Positions 23,126 through 35,238 of a stretch of 64,000 nt of DNA are shown piece by piece. The notes beneath the pieces are model-generated. The model made no database searches and was not told the DNA's origin. It saw only the letters and a list, made by a program, of their open reading frames with translations. Origin of the DNA: Nymphaea colorata (Eukaryota > Streptophyta > Magnoliopsida > Nymphaeales > Nymphaeaceae). Each line of letters begins with the position of its first letter. Position 1 is the stretch's first letter. Where the stretch lies: NCBI RefSeq assembly GCF_008831285.2, contig NC_045144.1:5076268-5140267 (forward strand). The letters run 5' to 3'. The translations under genes and the position numbers were made by a program.

Positions 23126-25271
23126 GTTTGATTATTGGCAAGTCAATTTGGAACGTTATTAAGTATTCCTTCATGCCTGAACAACCATAAGAAAAAAGGA
23201 AAGTTGATGGAAAATTAATTGTACACCTATAACAAGATAATGTCATTTATGATACTGTCAAAAATCGAAAGGTACGTTAAGAAAAATGGATAAAACAAAG
23301 AAAGAAATGGAACGACAGAAGGGGAAGTGAAAATGAACAATGTCAGAAGAAAGTTCCCCATTATAAGTGAAGTTTCACACAAATGGGAAACCAGATTCAC
23401 CAAATTTCTACCAAATGGGATTCTAATTGGGATTCGGACTAACTGTAGATTGAATGCTGATTAAACATTTAAACATATCCAATCTACATATCTACTCATT
23501 GGATTTGATCTTGAAGTAAACATTAAAGATGTCAGTCATATGGATAATTAAGATTTAACATGTATATAGTTCCAAATTATCTCATTGGAGACTAACAAGA
23601 ATGAACATTCTATTGCTGATTAGAGACTAACAAGGAACTATGTGACGGTAGCTACTGGTGTTTCACATGCGCTTGCCGGATTGCTGATTAGAGACTAACA
23701 AGAATGTGCATTTTACTGCTGATTGGAGACTAACAAGAAACTATGTGACCGTAGGAGACTAACAAGAAACTATGTGACCGTACTTACTGGTGGTTCCACA
23801 TTCAAAAAGTCGGACGTTCAGAGAACAGACTTGTACTCCTGCCAACTTGAAAAAGGAGATGATTCCGCTGTTACACAAACTTGAAAGATTAACATCCCAA
23901 CTTGTTTTTCTGTACTGGATTATCTAGGAAAATGCAAGAATGACTAATAAGCCAACGGACAATGAAGAAAACTAGAAATCAAGAAGATTCAAGTAGTACT
24001 TCTCATCCAGCTCCTAAACACTGACAATTCTCATCTAGTCTCAGAGGATTTAGCTCACATTCTTGTATGCAAATCCCAAGAAAGCTGCTTAATTTCCTGT
24101 GATTACTCATGTCCTCTGTGCTAAAACTAAATAAGTGCAGAAGTTCAGAGAACTTGGAGATTTTTAATGTCTATTTTGGATGGCCGCATTTCTCCACCAT
24201 CAAATAAGTGATGATTTTTCATTCTCAGGAAGTGAAAGTACTTTGCAAAGGGGCCCAACTTGGCTTCTTCAGAAATTCTTTGAAGTTGTATTGAGTCTTC
24301 ACAGGAATAACATATTATGGAATCTGTTTAGTACTGTGCTTGTGCCTGTGTTCAAGCCGAAAGCGTATTTAACTGTATGCCCTCTCACTCTCATACACAC
24401 CAATACAAGATTTTGTAGCATGACTTGCTGCAGCTTGCGCTTCCGATTGCTTATTGGAGCTGCATTTATTCATGATTTAGATTCATGAGATGTACTAAAA
24501 GCTCAAGAACAAGCATGTATATATGCACCCGACAAATAATTTTGATTAAATCACCTTGCAGAGATTATTTATATGGTTGATTTGTTAAGAAGCGATGCTC
24601 CAATCTATCACTTTCGCAGGATATTTTTTTATTAATAAGATAATTTTGAAAATATTTTCACAAACCATCCATTTTTGAATCACCTGAAAATCCTATAAGC
24701 AAGTAAAGTTCCAGCATATTGCATGTAAGATTCGATCTTAAAGAAATCAGTCTGCATGCATATCTGAACTGAACTACATGATTAATTAGTTTTAGTTAAT
24801 AGAACATGTATCTATGAGAATTTATAGCTTACACATTGGCTTGCACATATGAGCTTTTCTTCATCATGATTAGGATTTAGGCGTTAATCATGCATGCATA
24901 CGATCTGTTGCCATCATCATAATTATAATCACATAGACAATAATTTACTGTATAATGAAAATCATTCACTCCCAACTATCCTCCTCATGAATCGACAAGA
25001 ACTTGTTCCATTATCAATATTTACACACAACTCTGAGTGAACCCAAGCAAATTGGCTCATCCATTCACCGGCAACGTTTACACTTCTAAACGTTTTTAAC
25101 ATGAAGTGTTTGACCATGGACAAGCTCATATTAGTTCCACCTCTTAGAATTAAGTTCCACGCCTACGGCAGTGTTGCTTCATAAACGTGTGCTGCTTTTA
25201 TTTGCTAATACCTGTCATGAGCTATTCTTTTTGTTGAACAGAGTTGCAGCAGAGAACTATGCTCTCTTGAC
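23126..25271. other. Duplicated flank between dehydrogenase and WAT1 remnants
   Basis: Non-coding. It carries four or so units of the 'gagactaacaag..actatgtga' tandem repeat (23590-23790) and, at about 24197-24657, a stretch missing from copy C. No gene recognised. Confidence 0.6.
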
Positions 25272-26439
25272 TCAACCAACTTGAACACCAACTGAATTTT
25301 CCTTTTTACCTTTGTACTTCGTCTCTCCTTCATCATGTGAAGCCGGAGACTCCAGAAGCATGCCTCCAAAAGAAGCTTTAGCGGGATCTCCAGATGACAA
25401 TTGAGTAGGAAGCTCAGCAATAAGTTACTCCATCTCTTTTCCTTTCCCCCACAACACGATGTACAGTCCCAAGATGACAAATCCAGCAGCAAGCACACTG
25501 AAACCACAATTAGATCGGACATTAAAAAGTTTGGTGGGTCATATCAGATGTTATCAGGTATGAATATCTTAAGGCTTTGAGATCCATGGATTTAATGTCA
25601 GAAATCAGGCATTTTCATGTTGATCATAGGTCTGGCCTCTGATTTGAGATCCTCAGTTTGGAGAACCATGCATCCTCTGAGACCAAAACTTAAAACAACA
25701 ACACGAGAGACAGAAAAAATTGCAGAACCGCTCGAGTTCGACAAAGAGACTATTGCAATATGGTTCATAAGGAAAAGAACCATTTTTGTATAAATAGGAT
25801 CTGAAAAATGTAGTAGTTCCAAATTTTTACCTTCCTAAGTGGAGAGTCTCATCAAGAAATATGGATCCCAAGATGGCAGTGATAACAAGTGAGAGAGGAC
25901 TGAACACAGAGACGAACACTGGCCCTCTTTTCTTTACGGCCCATGACATGAGAGACAACACCATCGCTGAGACAAACACGGCCTGCGTCCAAGAGAGAAA
26001 ATTGAGATGAAAGAACTGACTCCTTCAAACTTATGTGATCCTAATTCCAGAAACAAAATACCCAATTTGTTTAATAATTCTAACTTCTTGAAAAATGAGC
26101 ATTTTGATGGTAAAATCCCATGATTCTGGGGTATATAAACGCCTCCTTAATTACTTGTTAGACCCACAGGGAACAATTTGATCTTTTCAACATTGACAAT
26201 TAAGAGAGAGAACAAATACCCCGTAAATGGTAGTCAAGAGCTTGACGTCCCAGCTGAGCTTCCATGCAGATAGAGTCCTATCGACAACGCCTGCAATGCA
26301 TGTGGACTGAGCGGCTGAAAACAGGCACATGAGGGCTGTGCTGGAGTAAGGATGTGGATACCTCTCGTTCATCTTGGCCTGCAAATATTACAGATCAAAC
26401 TTCATTACCATGTCCTCATTCTAGACAATACTCAATGGG

Positions 26440-26810
26440 GCATTTGTTCTAGTGTTCGGGAACGTGTCCATAAAATGTTTCACCCTCGTCCAGTAGAATG
26501 TCTGATAAAAATGTTTACCGATGTTAATGTGAGTGTCGATAAATTTTTTTTTTACCAACGTTCGCAGGATTGTCGTTAAAAGTTTATTATTACCAAAATC
26601 CTCTGGTCGTCGCTAATCGTTTGTTTAACTACGTTTATGAAGTATCGATGAAAATGTTTACACCGATGGGCACAACAACGCGTGCGACAAGTGTCAGTGA
26701 TGGTTTTCATCGACATTCTCTTCACTGACAACCAAAAGTTGTATCGACATTACTTCCTATTTTACGGACATTTTTCGTCCTTTGTTGAATTTACTTTTTT
26801 TTTTTTCGGT
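26440..26810. repeat. Unclassified repeat in WAT1 remnant 2 intron
   Basis: A region with recurrent 'cgatgaaaatgttta', 'tgtcagtgatgg' and 'atcgacatt' words and CpG-containing motifs unlike the surrounding intron. Its left part (to about 26540) is shared with copy C at 59150-59244, so it was inserted before the duplication. No coding capacity. Confidence 0.45.
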
Positions 26811-28216
26811 AGCTTATTAAGGCACCTGGATTATCAGCCATATTGCATAGGTCAAAGCATAGGCAATAGCAAAAATTGCCTGACTTGTGCTGATGGTGAA
26901 GCAACTGGCTGTGAACCGGCCATAGCTGGAACTTGGCGCCCTTGTAGAAGGTAAAATATTTCTCAATTGTTCTAAAAAATAGAAAATAATAAAAAACTTG
27001 TATCTTGGGGCAGAACATATGTAACCTAAGAATTTTTTTTTCCAATTTTGCTGTTGTTGTTGTGTGTTTTTTTTTTTGGGAGGTTGCATGAAGGTGCTTA
27101 GCTTCGGACCAGGAAAGCTAATCTGGGATCCTAATTTTTATATGAGAACCATGACAGCATTTGTTTACTTCGGATTTCAGATAAGATCACTAAGAGGCTT
27201 TGGCTACACATCAAGGATCTCAATTTCTTATATTGCTGTAGATCTGAAATCTAGTGCTTGTACTTTATGAGCCCTACATATAAGGGATTTTAGGTCAGTC
27301 TTGGATCTGAGATCCGAGATGATCAAACACATAAATATTAGAGTAGATAAAAACAGGAGTTCAAAATCATTGGTATGTGGCCAAAAGCATAGATAAGAAA
27401 TTGGGTTGAGAGAAAGGGGGGTCGGACCTCAAATCCATGGAATTGTGATGCTAAGGTTGAGTATGGTTCCCCAAGGATCTTTCAAATCCGTGGGGATCTG
27501 CAATCCACGATAGCCGAATTCATAGTCTTATCAAACCATAGCATCCACCCCCAATGTCGATCTCAAATCCATGCTGTAGTGTAAAAAATTTTTCTTTGAT
27601 TGGGGGGTGGGAAGGTGGGGTCGGACCACAAAACCGTGGATTTGAGATCCACTGTAATCAAAAGGGACCTAAGTGACCTTAGATATGTGGTAAACTAACA
27701 AACACTCTCTTTTTGTGTTTGGGGCCCAAACATTTAATCCAGGGCATTAACTTGATGTTCTAAGTACATGGCTTAACCATTGTTTTAGTTACCCTTAAGA
27801 TAAATAAATCCTTGAAGCATTAGTCCCTGCTTAAAGGATGAAAACAGGCTATGGAACCATGATCCAGGATGATCTGCAGGTATCCAATTAACTGATTAAA
27901 TTCAAGAGAGAACCTTATTCGCATGAATGAATGAATGAAAGAAAGAAAGAAGAACAAGATGGGGGACCTTATTCGCATAAATTCGTATGCATGTTAAAAA
28001 CCATAGATTTGAAATATGGGGAACCTTAAATTCATAAATCTTAGATCTCCGCATATCTCAGATCCACAGTGATAAGTGGCTGGGCATGTGTACATGACAT
28101 ATGCAACTCTCTCTCTTTTTGTTTAGAAAAATCTCAAAATTCAGTGCCTCAACATCCTTCGAGCATGTTCTCTCGCACACACATACGCACATACAAAAAG
28201 AGGCCTAAACATGCAC

Positions 28217-28262
28217 ACATACACACACACACATTTTTGCTCTCTCTCTCTCTCTCTCTCTT
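28217..28262. repeat. (CA)n-(CT)n microsatellite
   Basis: Short CA run then CT run immediately downstream (minus-strand sense) of exon 2 of WAT1 remnant 2, just past the splice donor. Confidence 0.85.
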
Positions 28263-29282
28263 ACCCAAAAAGTCCACTGCAGAAGGCCTGGCCAAGTACA
28301 ATCCAAGTCAACTTCGTCCTGCCCTTTCTGCGTGCATCAATAATGGTGTATATACAGAGAGATATATTCAGCATTTTTTTATTAGAATTGCCAGTAATCT
28401 ATATAGATCCACTGGGCGAAATGAAAAGGGCTCCTTTCTCTTTCTCACCGAAAGCGCCTCCATCGTTTTTTGAGTGTGTAACTGATATTCTCTAAAGTTT
28501 ATAATTAATCACCAGTGAGGACCTTTTTAGCATATAAAACTCATTTTATACGTCTAAAGAATATGATTTTCTAGAAATATGTGACTGGTCCATGGACTAG
28601 CTGCTAGTAGCTACTCACGAACTCTTAAAAGATATTATTAAACATTTTTTTGTATAATATAAGCTTATATATATGATTTTATGATCGATTTCATAAGAAT
28701 CAAATATTAAGTCATGAATCATTTTTCAAGTTCAAATTTATTCTTTTAACCATAAACAATGTACTGGCTAGAGCAACGTCAAAACTTTTGCAGTAAAACA
28801 AATTCAACAATTTTCATGAAAACAACTTGAATGATAACATGATTAATTCATATATGTATACTAAAACATTATTTTACTTAAACACTAAGGTTGCATTTGA
28901 TAGATTAAATCCGAGGCTGAATAGAAAGGTACGTTTTGGGAGATCGGCAGTTTGAACACTAGCATGGATTTCACATGTATGGGCTTACCTCTCTAAGAAG
29001 AAGGCAATAGGGCAAATAAAGGCAGAGCCAAAAATATAGCGATAAGTGATGAGCACGAGGACGCTCATCCCTCGGTCTACCGCCAGCTTGTAGAAGACGT
29101 TCATTCCGGCCAACGCCACCTGCACCACCACCATGGCCACCGCCGGCATGGCCCCTTCCACTCCATTACTACAGCTTGTCAGCTTTTCCTCCATTTACTA
29201 CTACTATTACAACTTACTCTTCTTCTTCTTCTTCTTCAAGGAAGAATTGGAAGATGGAAGGACTGCTTCAGCCTAAGTACAG

Positions 29283-29292
29283 TATATATAGG
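29283..29292 (-). promoter_or_regulatory. Candidate TATA box of WAT1 remnant 2
   Basis: On the minus strand the sequence reads 'cctatatatact', about 90 bases before the ATG at 29194. The intervening leader is rich in GAA on that strand. The position fits a plant core promoter with a short 5' UTR. Inferred from position only. Confidence 0.5.
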
Positions 29293-31897
29293 CTTATAAG
29301 TGTTCTTCTAACACCTAATTGGTTGATGCAGGTCGCTTTAATAGGCAGCTCCATGAGGAACCAGATCTCCCTTCCCAATTGCATTCTATATGCAACGACA
29401 CATTCAGTAAGAATCGATCGAGTAGTGTTGTTAAAGTTTATTCCTGTAATTGCTACATATTCTCTCTCATAAATTGATGGAAGGCTGCCATCCAGTAGAG
29501 TTGCTTTCGAGTGCCAAAATCTAACTTGTATAAGTAGGGGCCGAGTTAGGATTTTTTAAGAGCTAAACTATAGTTTCAAAATTTTAACAAGGATTGAAAT
29601 ATAATTTTTCAATTTTTATTATATACATTGAACTGAGTTGAAATTTACATATATAAATTTTTGAATGTTTTAAAATTTGAGTGGGCCAAGGCCCCTGCCT
29701 CCATTCCTGGGCATATGCAACTTGTAGTACGTAGGGACATAAAAGGAAAAAAGTATAGCATTTACGTTGTTGTAAAAATAAAAACCGTGCTTGTTATTAA
29801 CTTGTAAAGAATATGATTTTTTGAGGGTTAGTAGGAAAAGTATTTCATCCTATCTGCAGGCTTGACAACAGATCCACACTTCTTTGATCTCTATAGGAAT
29901 TCATGCACTTGCTTTCAATACTACCTCGGATGATGGTTTCACTATGTTTTAACTTATATATTGGTGATCTTTTTTTGGTAGCAGAAGGAGTTGATTCCAT
30001 AGGAACTCGAAATGAAGACTAGCTGCCTACATAGCCCCTTCTCTGTCTGTTGCAGTAACCCCTTCAGGGATAGTGTGACTTTTTAAAAAACCCATTTGAA
30101 GTATGACAAATTTATTTGTAGAAATTAATGAAGCAATGGTCAAAATATTATATTGCTTCCAATTATACTCATATATGTATCATATATGTATGTATATATT
30201 TCAATAATTAAAGGCACTTGTTTCTTTTGAGAAGTATTTCAGTCTTTTGGAAAAATACTTTATTTCCACATTTTCAACTTAATCTTCATCATTTGATGTA
30301 CTTAGAATCAATGAGTCATATCATTCCCATTAAATATGGTATATAAAGGCACAGTAACTACTTATTTTCAATAATAAACACATTTTTTATGTCAAGTTTT
30401 AGTTTTCAAAACACATCGATCACATCTTCATCAAGGTTTATTCATAAAGAATGATGTGAAAATTTGAGTTTGAAGTAGAGGGTTCCAAATCTAACTTTCC
30501 TCTTGTAAAACTGTTTTTTGTTTTTCAAAGAGCCAAATTGTCATTTCATCAATTTTTTTTAAGTTTTTACCAGAAGGTCTATTTTATCCATTTTTTTAAA
30601 GTTTTACCAAAAGGGCTAATAGCTGTTGGGGACTGTTTGACAAATACAAACAAAAACATATGGAAGAACAGCAGTAACAAAAAATTCCTGTACAGCAGGA
30701 ATCATTTTTTTTAAAGACATGTAAAAAACTTTAAATGAAGATAGAATGGAGGCACAATTAATTAGAACTTGATTGACTTTCCTCAACTTATTTAGAACTT
30801 TTGGGCAATAGTTAAGTAAATTGGTCCCTCCTTACTGTTATTTAGGGTTACAACCATAAAATGGGAGACAGCGATTCCCGCATAATTAGAGGGCCATCAT
30901 ATATGTTGAACAGAAGAACATAATCTGATTTTATGCATTGTCACAACCGTGCATTCAATCTATGCTCTTTTATTTGTTCCAAATTTTATGGAGGGTGGAC
31001 TAACGAACCGGCCATCCCAGTGGCTCAGCTGAACAGGTTGCGAATCGGCCAAAAAAAAAAAGTATATATCCTTACACTTAAAAGAAAAATTAAACGATAA
31101 CAATGAAAAAACCAAAATATTTCACATCGTGACATGTGGCGGCCGGTAAATTGAACTTGTTGTCAATTCGATTCGAATCGGCCGATTCAAGCAGATTTTA
31201 GACACTTAGATCGCCAAGCCCTGTGGAAGATTATCATTCCTTTTTCATGGTGATTAGTTGGTTCCTGATCCTACCCTCCACTGATAGCTAAGTGAACTAT
31301 CCTTTTCTCTTTAATTTAAACGCACAGGTACTCTTGACAGGTAATCTTAACAGGAATAAAACCCTGGAAAGTTTCCCCTAATAAAGAATATGATGCTTGA
31401 AGAACCCAACTATAAAGTAGGCATCAAACAATAAGCTCCCATTAATCAAATGCCTTAAGTCACATCCATATAGCCAAAATTGAAAAAAAAATGCTAAAAT
31501 TAAAATAACCCATACTATGCAAAGCATCATGTAGGTGTGTGTATGTTTATATATATACATATATACACACACACACACGCACACCAGACCCATTAAAACT
31601 AATTATTAAAGTTCTTTTTTTTCAATCTAACCTTATGGATATGATCTTAGTGATTTTGAGAAAACAGTATATTAAATTAGTTATTTACTTTTTTTACTTT
31701 AATAATGGTTTTTTAATAATATAAAAATGAATTTTGATATTAGAAAGTTCAATATTTTGACAAAAATAACTTGAATTGAAGCATAATTTACATTAAATTA
31801 GTGTTTACAAACACATTATTTGGTTCACATTTTGTTTAAAACACTTTTTAACACAAATTTAAGGAGTCTGCTTGTCGTCCTTACCCATTTTGTTGGG

Positions 31898-31944
<47 letters not shown>

Positions 31945-32230
31945 CGAAGGATCAGTTTCAACAGTAAAACCTCAGAAACGGAAAATCCAAACCAGGGTAT
32001 ATGCTCATTTGCTCTTCCAATTTTGCTCAATCAATTCAGATTCAATATCCAGTGACATCCTTGATCATGAACAGACTAGATTTCTCTGTGTGCATACATG
32101 TGATTGCAAACAAGATATTGGCTCATTTATAATCCTTGTTTAGCATCACTTTCCTTACATGCTAGTGCTTAATGCTGGACACTTCTTAAGTGCATGGAAA
32201 AACTGGCTGTGAGAGCTGCATGCTCCTGAC
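29293..32230. other. Intergenic, AT-rich
   Basis: No gene recognised. Contains homopolymer-rich sequence and a (TA)n/(CA)n tract near 31540-31580. A (TA)n tract at 31901-31942 lies just before a unique stretch. Around 31735-31805 there is a weak relative of the 1.1 kb dispersed repeat. Confidence 0.5.
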
Positions 32231-32829
32231 TCAATTAGCTACAACTGAACAGTCTATCTGATCTTCTTTTATGCTGTGCTCTGGCACTTGATCTGCACCA
32301 ATGCCTGCACCAGCCGAGTTCAAGTGCAACCCATCTGAATCCAGTTTAGTTGCTTCTCCAGCAGATCTGTGTGCCTGAAGCTGGACAAGTTCCTTCACCT
32401 CTTTCCCTTTGCCCCACAGCACAGTGTACAGTCCCAAGATGATCAATCCAGCACCAACCACACTGAAAGCACAAGGTGTTTCTGCTTACTGTATATCGTT
32501 TCAAATTTCCATTCCGCATCTTGGTAACTTTATGTTATTGGAATGTACCATATATTATATATAACTGGAACCAAATAATATAATATATAACCGTACATTA
32601 TATATACTGCCTTGGTAATGACTAAGAAAGTTTCATTTTCTTTCCAACCTTTAAGGGTGTTTTGAGTGCTATTTTACCTTCCTAGATGAAGAGCCTCATC
32701 AAGAAATATGGACCCAAAAAAGGCAACAATGACAAGGGACAAGGGGTTGAAAGCTGAGACAAACAGTGGTCCTCTCATCGGAATAGCCCATGAAATGAGA
32801 GCCACAACCAAGCCTGATAACAGAATGCC
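32231..32829 (-). pseudogene. WAT1-related transporter remnant 3 (two last exons)
   Basis: Exon 6 is 32678-32829 (152 nt, open; 'LFVSAFNPLSLVIVAFFG'). Exon 7 is 32231-32462 (open to its stop; 'GLIILGLYTVLWGKGKE' and a hydrophilic tail). The splice sites are intact GT-AG and the phase matches the paralogues. I find no exons 1-5 between 32830 and 34911, so this is a 5'-truncated fragment unless the exons were displaced. It is the only remnant with no lesion in the parts that survive. Confidence 0.82.
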
Positions 32830-32938
32830 CTGCAAGCTCAAGAAAAAAGGAAAAAAAATATATATATAAGTCACCAATACATATACAGCATCTTGTGACC
32901 ACTTTGAACCATCTTAATAATCATAACGTTCCAGAACA

Positions 32939-32970
<32 letters not shown>

Positions 32971-33597
32971 CACACACAATTTGTCTCATCTAAGACTCTG
33001 CTTGGCCTCATAATTTGTCTCATTAAATAGAGATTTTCTTTAGAATATATGCTCTGAAATCCTCCCTCCATAGAGATTTTCTTTTCCACTATAAGAAGAA
33101 TATTACTGTCCCATCTTCTGCCACCAAATGTAAAATAACCTTTTTTCTTTAACTGCTTTTTCCAGACTTGAGGTGTTCAATGTCGTCTTTCCTTAAAATC
33201 TTGTGTTTTATCATTCTAAATTTTATTTCAGGGTTCATTGCTACTAAATTATAAAAGTTATTACCCTTAGCATGAAAGTTTTAAAAAAACTAGAATTCAT
33301 TTTAAGGCATGTGTGGGCAACTGCCCACACCTGTCTCCGTTCCTTCCTTTAATCACCGGGCGTTTCTCTTGCCCATCAGCATTTAGTTCAGAATTTCATT
33401 TACCACTTCTGAAAATCAGTAGGCGGTTTTCCTTTCTTACAAGTTATCTAATGGAATGCCTTCTCTCCAACCTGATTGATACTTTTGCTTATTAACACAT
33501 GATCTTATTGTTGGGACACTAGTCTAAGATGAGCAACACTTTAATTTGATAGTTGTGAGATGGACTCCTTCTTGGTTAATTCTTTTTTCCTAGACAT
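32830..33597. other. Spacer with microsatellites
   Basis: Contains (TG)n-(TA)n at 32940-32978 and otherwise unassigned sequence. No further WAT1 exon was found here. Confidence 0.5.
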
Positions 33598-34375
33598 CCA
33601 TATTTCACTTAGAAGTTGCAAAGTCATTCTAGAATTTCTCCAGCCTCTAACTCACTACTTTTATGACACATTAGGAAAAGAGGTCTGTGTGCGCAAATAA
33701 AAACAAAATGATTTCTACACCTTGTAGCACAAAAAAGAATATCAGTTACTAGTTACACCATATGACCAGAAAAGTGTTATTTGTTACAAGGTACACCACA
33801 TAAATGAGGCGAGTCCATACGATTGTTCATGTTCAGCCTGTAATTTGTTAATCACATTTAATGCGATTTTGATCCCTGGAGTCAAGGTTGGTGCAGCCGC
33901 TGTAGGTTTGATCTGTACAATTTCATGGGCCAAAATATCATTTTTCAAAATTCTTGTATATTACAAGTGAAATTTTTTAAAATTTATGTGTAAATTTAAA
34001 AAAAATAAATTGAAATACTTATTTTTAACAAACTGAAACGTGCACAACTATTATTTTAAGCGTATGGTGAAAAATTTTGGTAAAAAAGAGGGGATTTAGG
34101 GTATATCTTCATTTTAAAACATTGAAATGGTAGTCTTATTGGGGGCAAATACTATATTCAGAATGTTCTGGCTGCATTCTTTGAAACTTTTTTGAGTGTA
34201 TCAAACCCATAAACCTGACCTGACCAGGTACGTAGAGTAAAGAAAACAGATGAAAAGTTTTCTAATGACCTGCCAGCACCATCCTTAAAAATGTTATTAA
34301 CTGGCAGCTCTTGAACTTCGTTGGTGATACTTTCTGGGTCATTGTCATACCGTCAGTAAACCTCATGTTCTTGTA
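33598..34375 (+). repeat. Left arm of a long-range inverted repeat
   Basis: 33598-33846 matches the reverse complement of 43430-43685 almost continuously. 34210-34375 matches the reverse complement of about 42775-42990, including the unusual 'gagtaaagaaaacagat' word. The two matching blocks keep the same order and spacing sense, so this is one arm of a discontinuous inverted repeat about 9 kb apart. The hAT element lies between the arms. Confidence 0.75.
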
Positions 34376-35238
34376 TTGGTATATTTGTCATTTTGCCTGG
34401 TAGGAGTAACATGCATTGGGAAATAGGAGGTGGGATAGAACTGGCTTGAGAAAGGAATTCAAGAAACAGGAGAGTGCTGCCAGGGATGAATGTACATAGG
34501 CCTGCAGCACCATTGTGGTTGATGAGCTTCGAATTTTTGTAAGCGATGATTGTGGATATTTTACTTCACTTAAGTGATCGGAGCAATGACATTCTTAGTT
34601 ATCCAAATGAAAACATTTTTCCCATATATTTTATCAACAGTACTATAATTTTTATTTTCTTTTATATTTGAAGATAATCACAAGATCAGAGACACTTAGG
34701 GTATGATCCCAAGATGTTTGCTGCTATTACTGGTTGGTTTATTAATAGAAATCCCAAGATGAAAGAAGCAAAAGACTAACTAAAAGCTCTACCAAAAAGG
34801 GGAAGTTGTTTAGCTGCTCGATTTCATCTTGAAGCTGCTCACATGACGAAGCTAATGGTCAATTTCGTAGAAATAGCAATCCCTGGCGAATGCTGCCTGC
34901 CAACTCTGACCCAGTGGCGGAGCCAGAAATTTTTGGCTATGGGGCACTAGTACATAGTAAGTGAAAAAATTTTCAAACTAAAATATATGTTATTTTAAAA
35001 ATAAAGCAAATAAACATAGTTATGAACAAACTTACAATGAGTCCCAACAAGCAAATCATATCATTAGTGTTATGGACAAAATTACAATTGGCCAATGACA
35101 TCAAAAGAGTCAATTAAATGACTGAATATGAACAAAATTACAATTAGGAAAAAAAAATAAATCAAATGACTATAGTTATAAACAAATTTACAATTGGCCT
35201 CAACAAGCAAGTCAAAAAAACTGTAGTCATGTACAAAA

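Larger units (their letters stand above)
22620..26525 (+). repeat. Segmental duplication copy B
   Basis: Begins with the 76-bp tandem pair and the dehydrogenase remnant, then runs into WAT1 remnant 2. From about 23220 it matches copy C (49670 onward), apart from a 460-base stretch (about 24197-24657) absent from C and the retroelement inserted in C. Homology to C ends at 26525-26540. Confidence 0.82.
25272..29194 (-). pseudogene. WAT1-related (EamA/MtN21) transporter remnant 2
   Basis: The most complete of four related remnants. Exon 1 is 28989-29194, starts ATG and encodes the first membrane segments ('MEEKLTSCSNGVEGAMPAV'). Exon 2 is 28265-28327 (63 nt; 'TKLTWIVLGQAFCSGLFG'). Exon 3 is not found. 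Exon 4 survives from about 26952 to 26826 ('TFYKGAKFQLWPVHSQ' onward) with a frameshift before 'AIAYALTYAIWLIIQ'. Exon 5 is 26220-26378 (159 nt, open). Exon 6 is 25831-25982 (152 nt, open). Exon 7 starts at 25497. In exon 7 a TAA at 25425-25427 replaces the CAA seen in remnant 4, truncating the C-terminal tail; the ancestral stop is at 25272-25274. Introns follow GT-AG and phases agree across exons 1-2 and 5-7. The missing exon, the frameshift and the stop make it a pseudogene, although an upstream TATA box remains. A 370-base hairpin-rich repeat lies in the intron between exons 4 and 5. Confidence 0.85.

Noticed and set aside
28069-28495. 134- and 94-residue plus-strand ORFs
   Set aside because: They span microsatellites and lie antisense to WAT1 exon 2 (28265-28327).
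31378-31724. ORFs with Tyr/Ile/His/Thr-rich repeats near 31540
   Set aside because: They are translations of (TA)n and (CA)n microsatellites.
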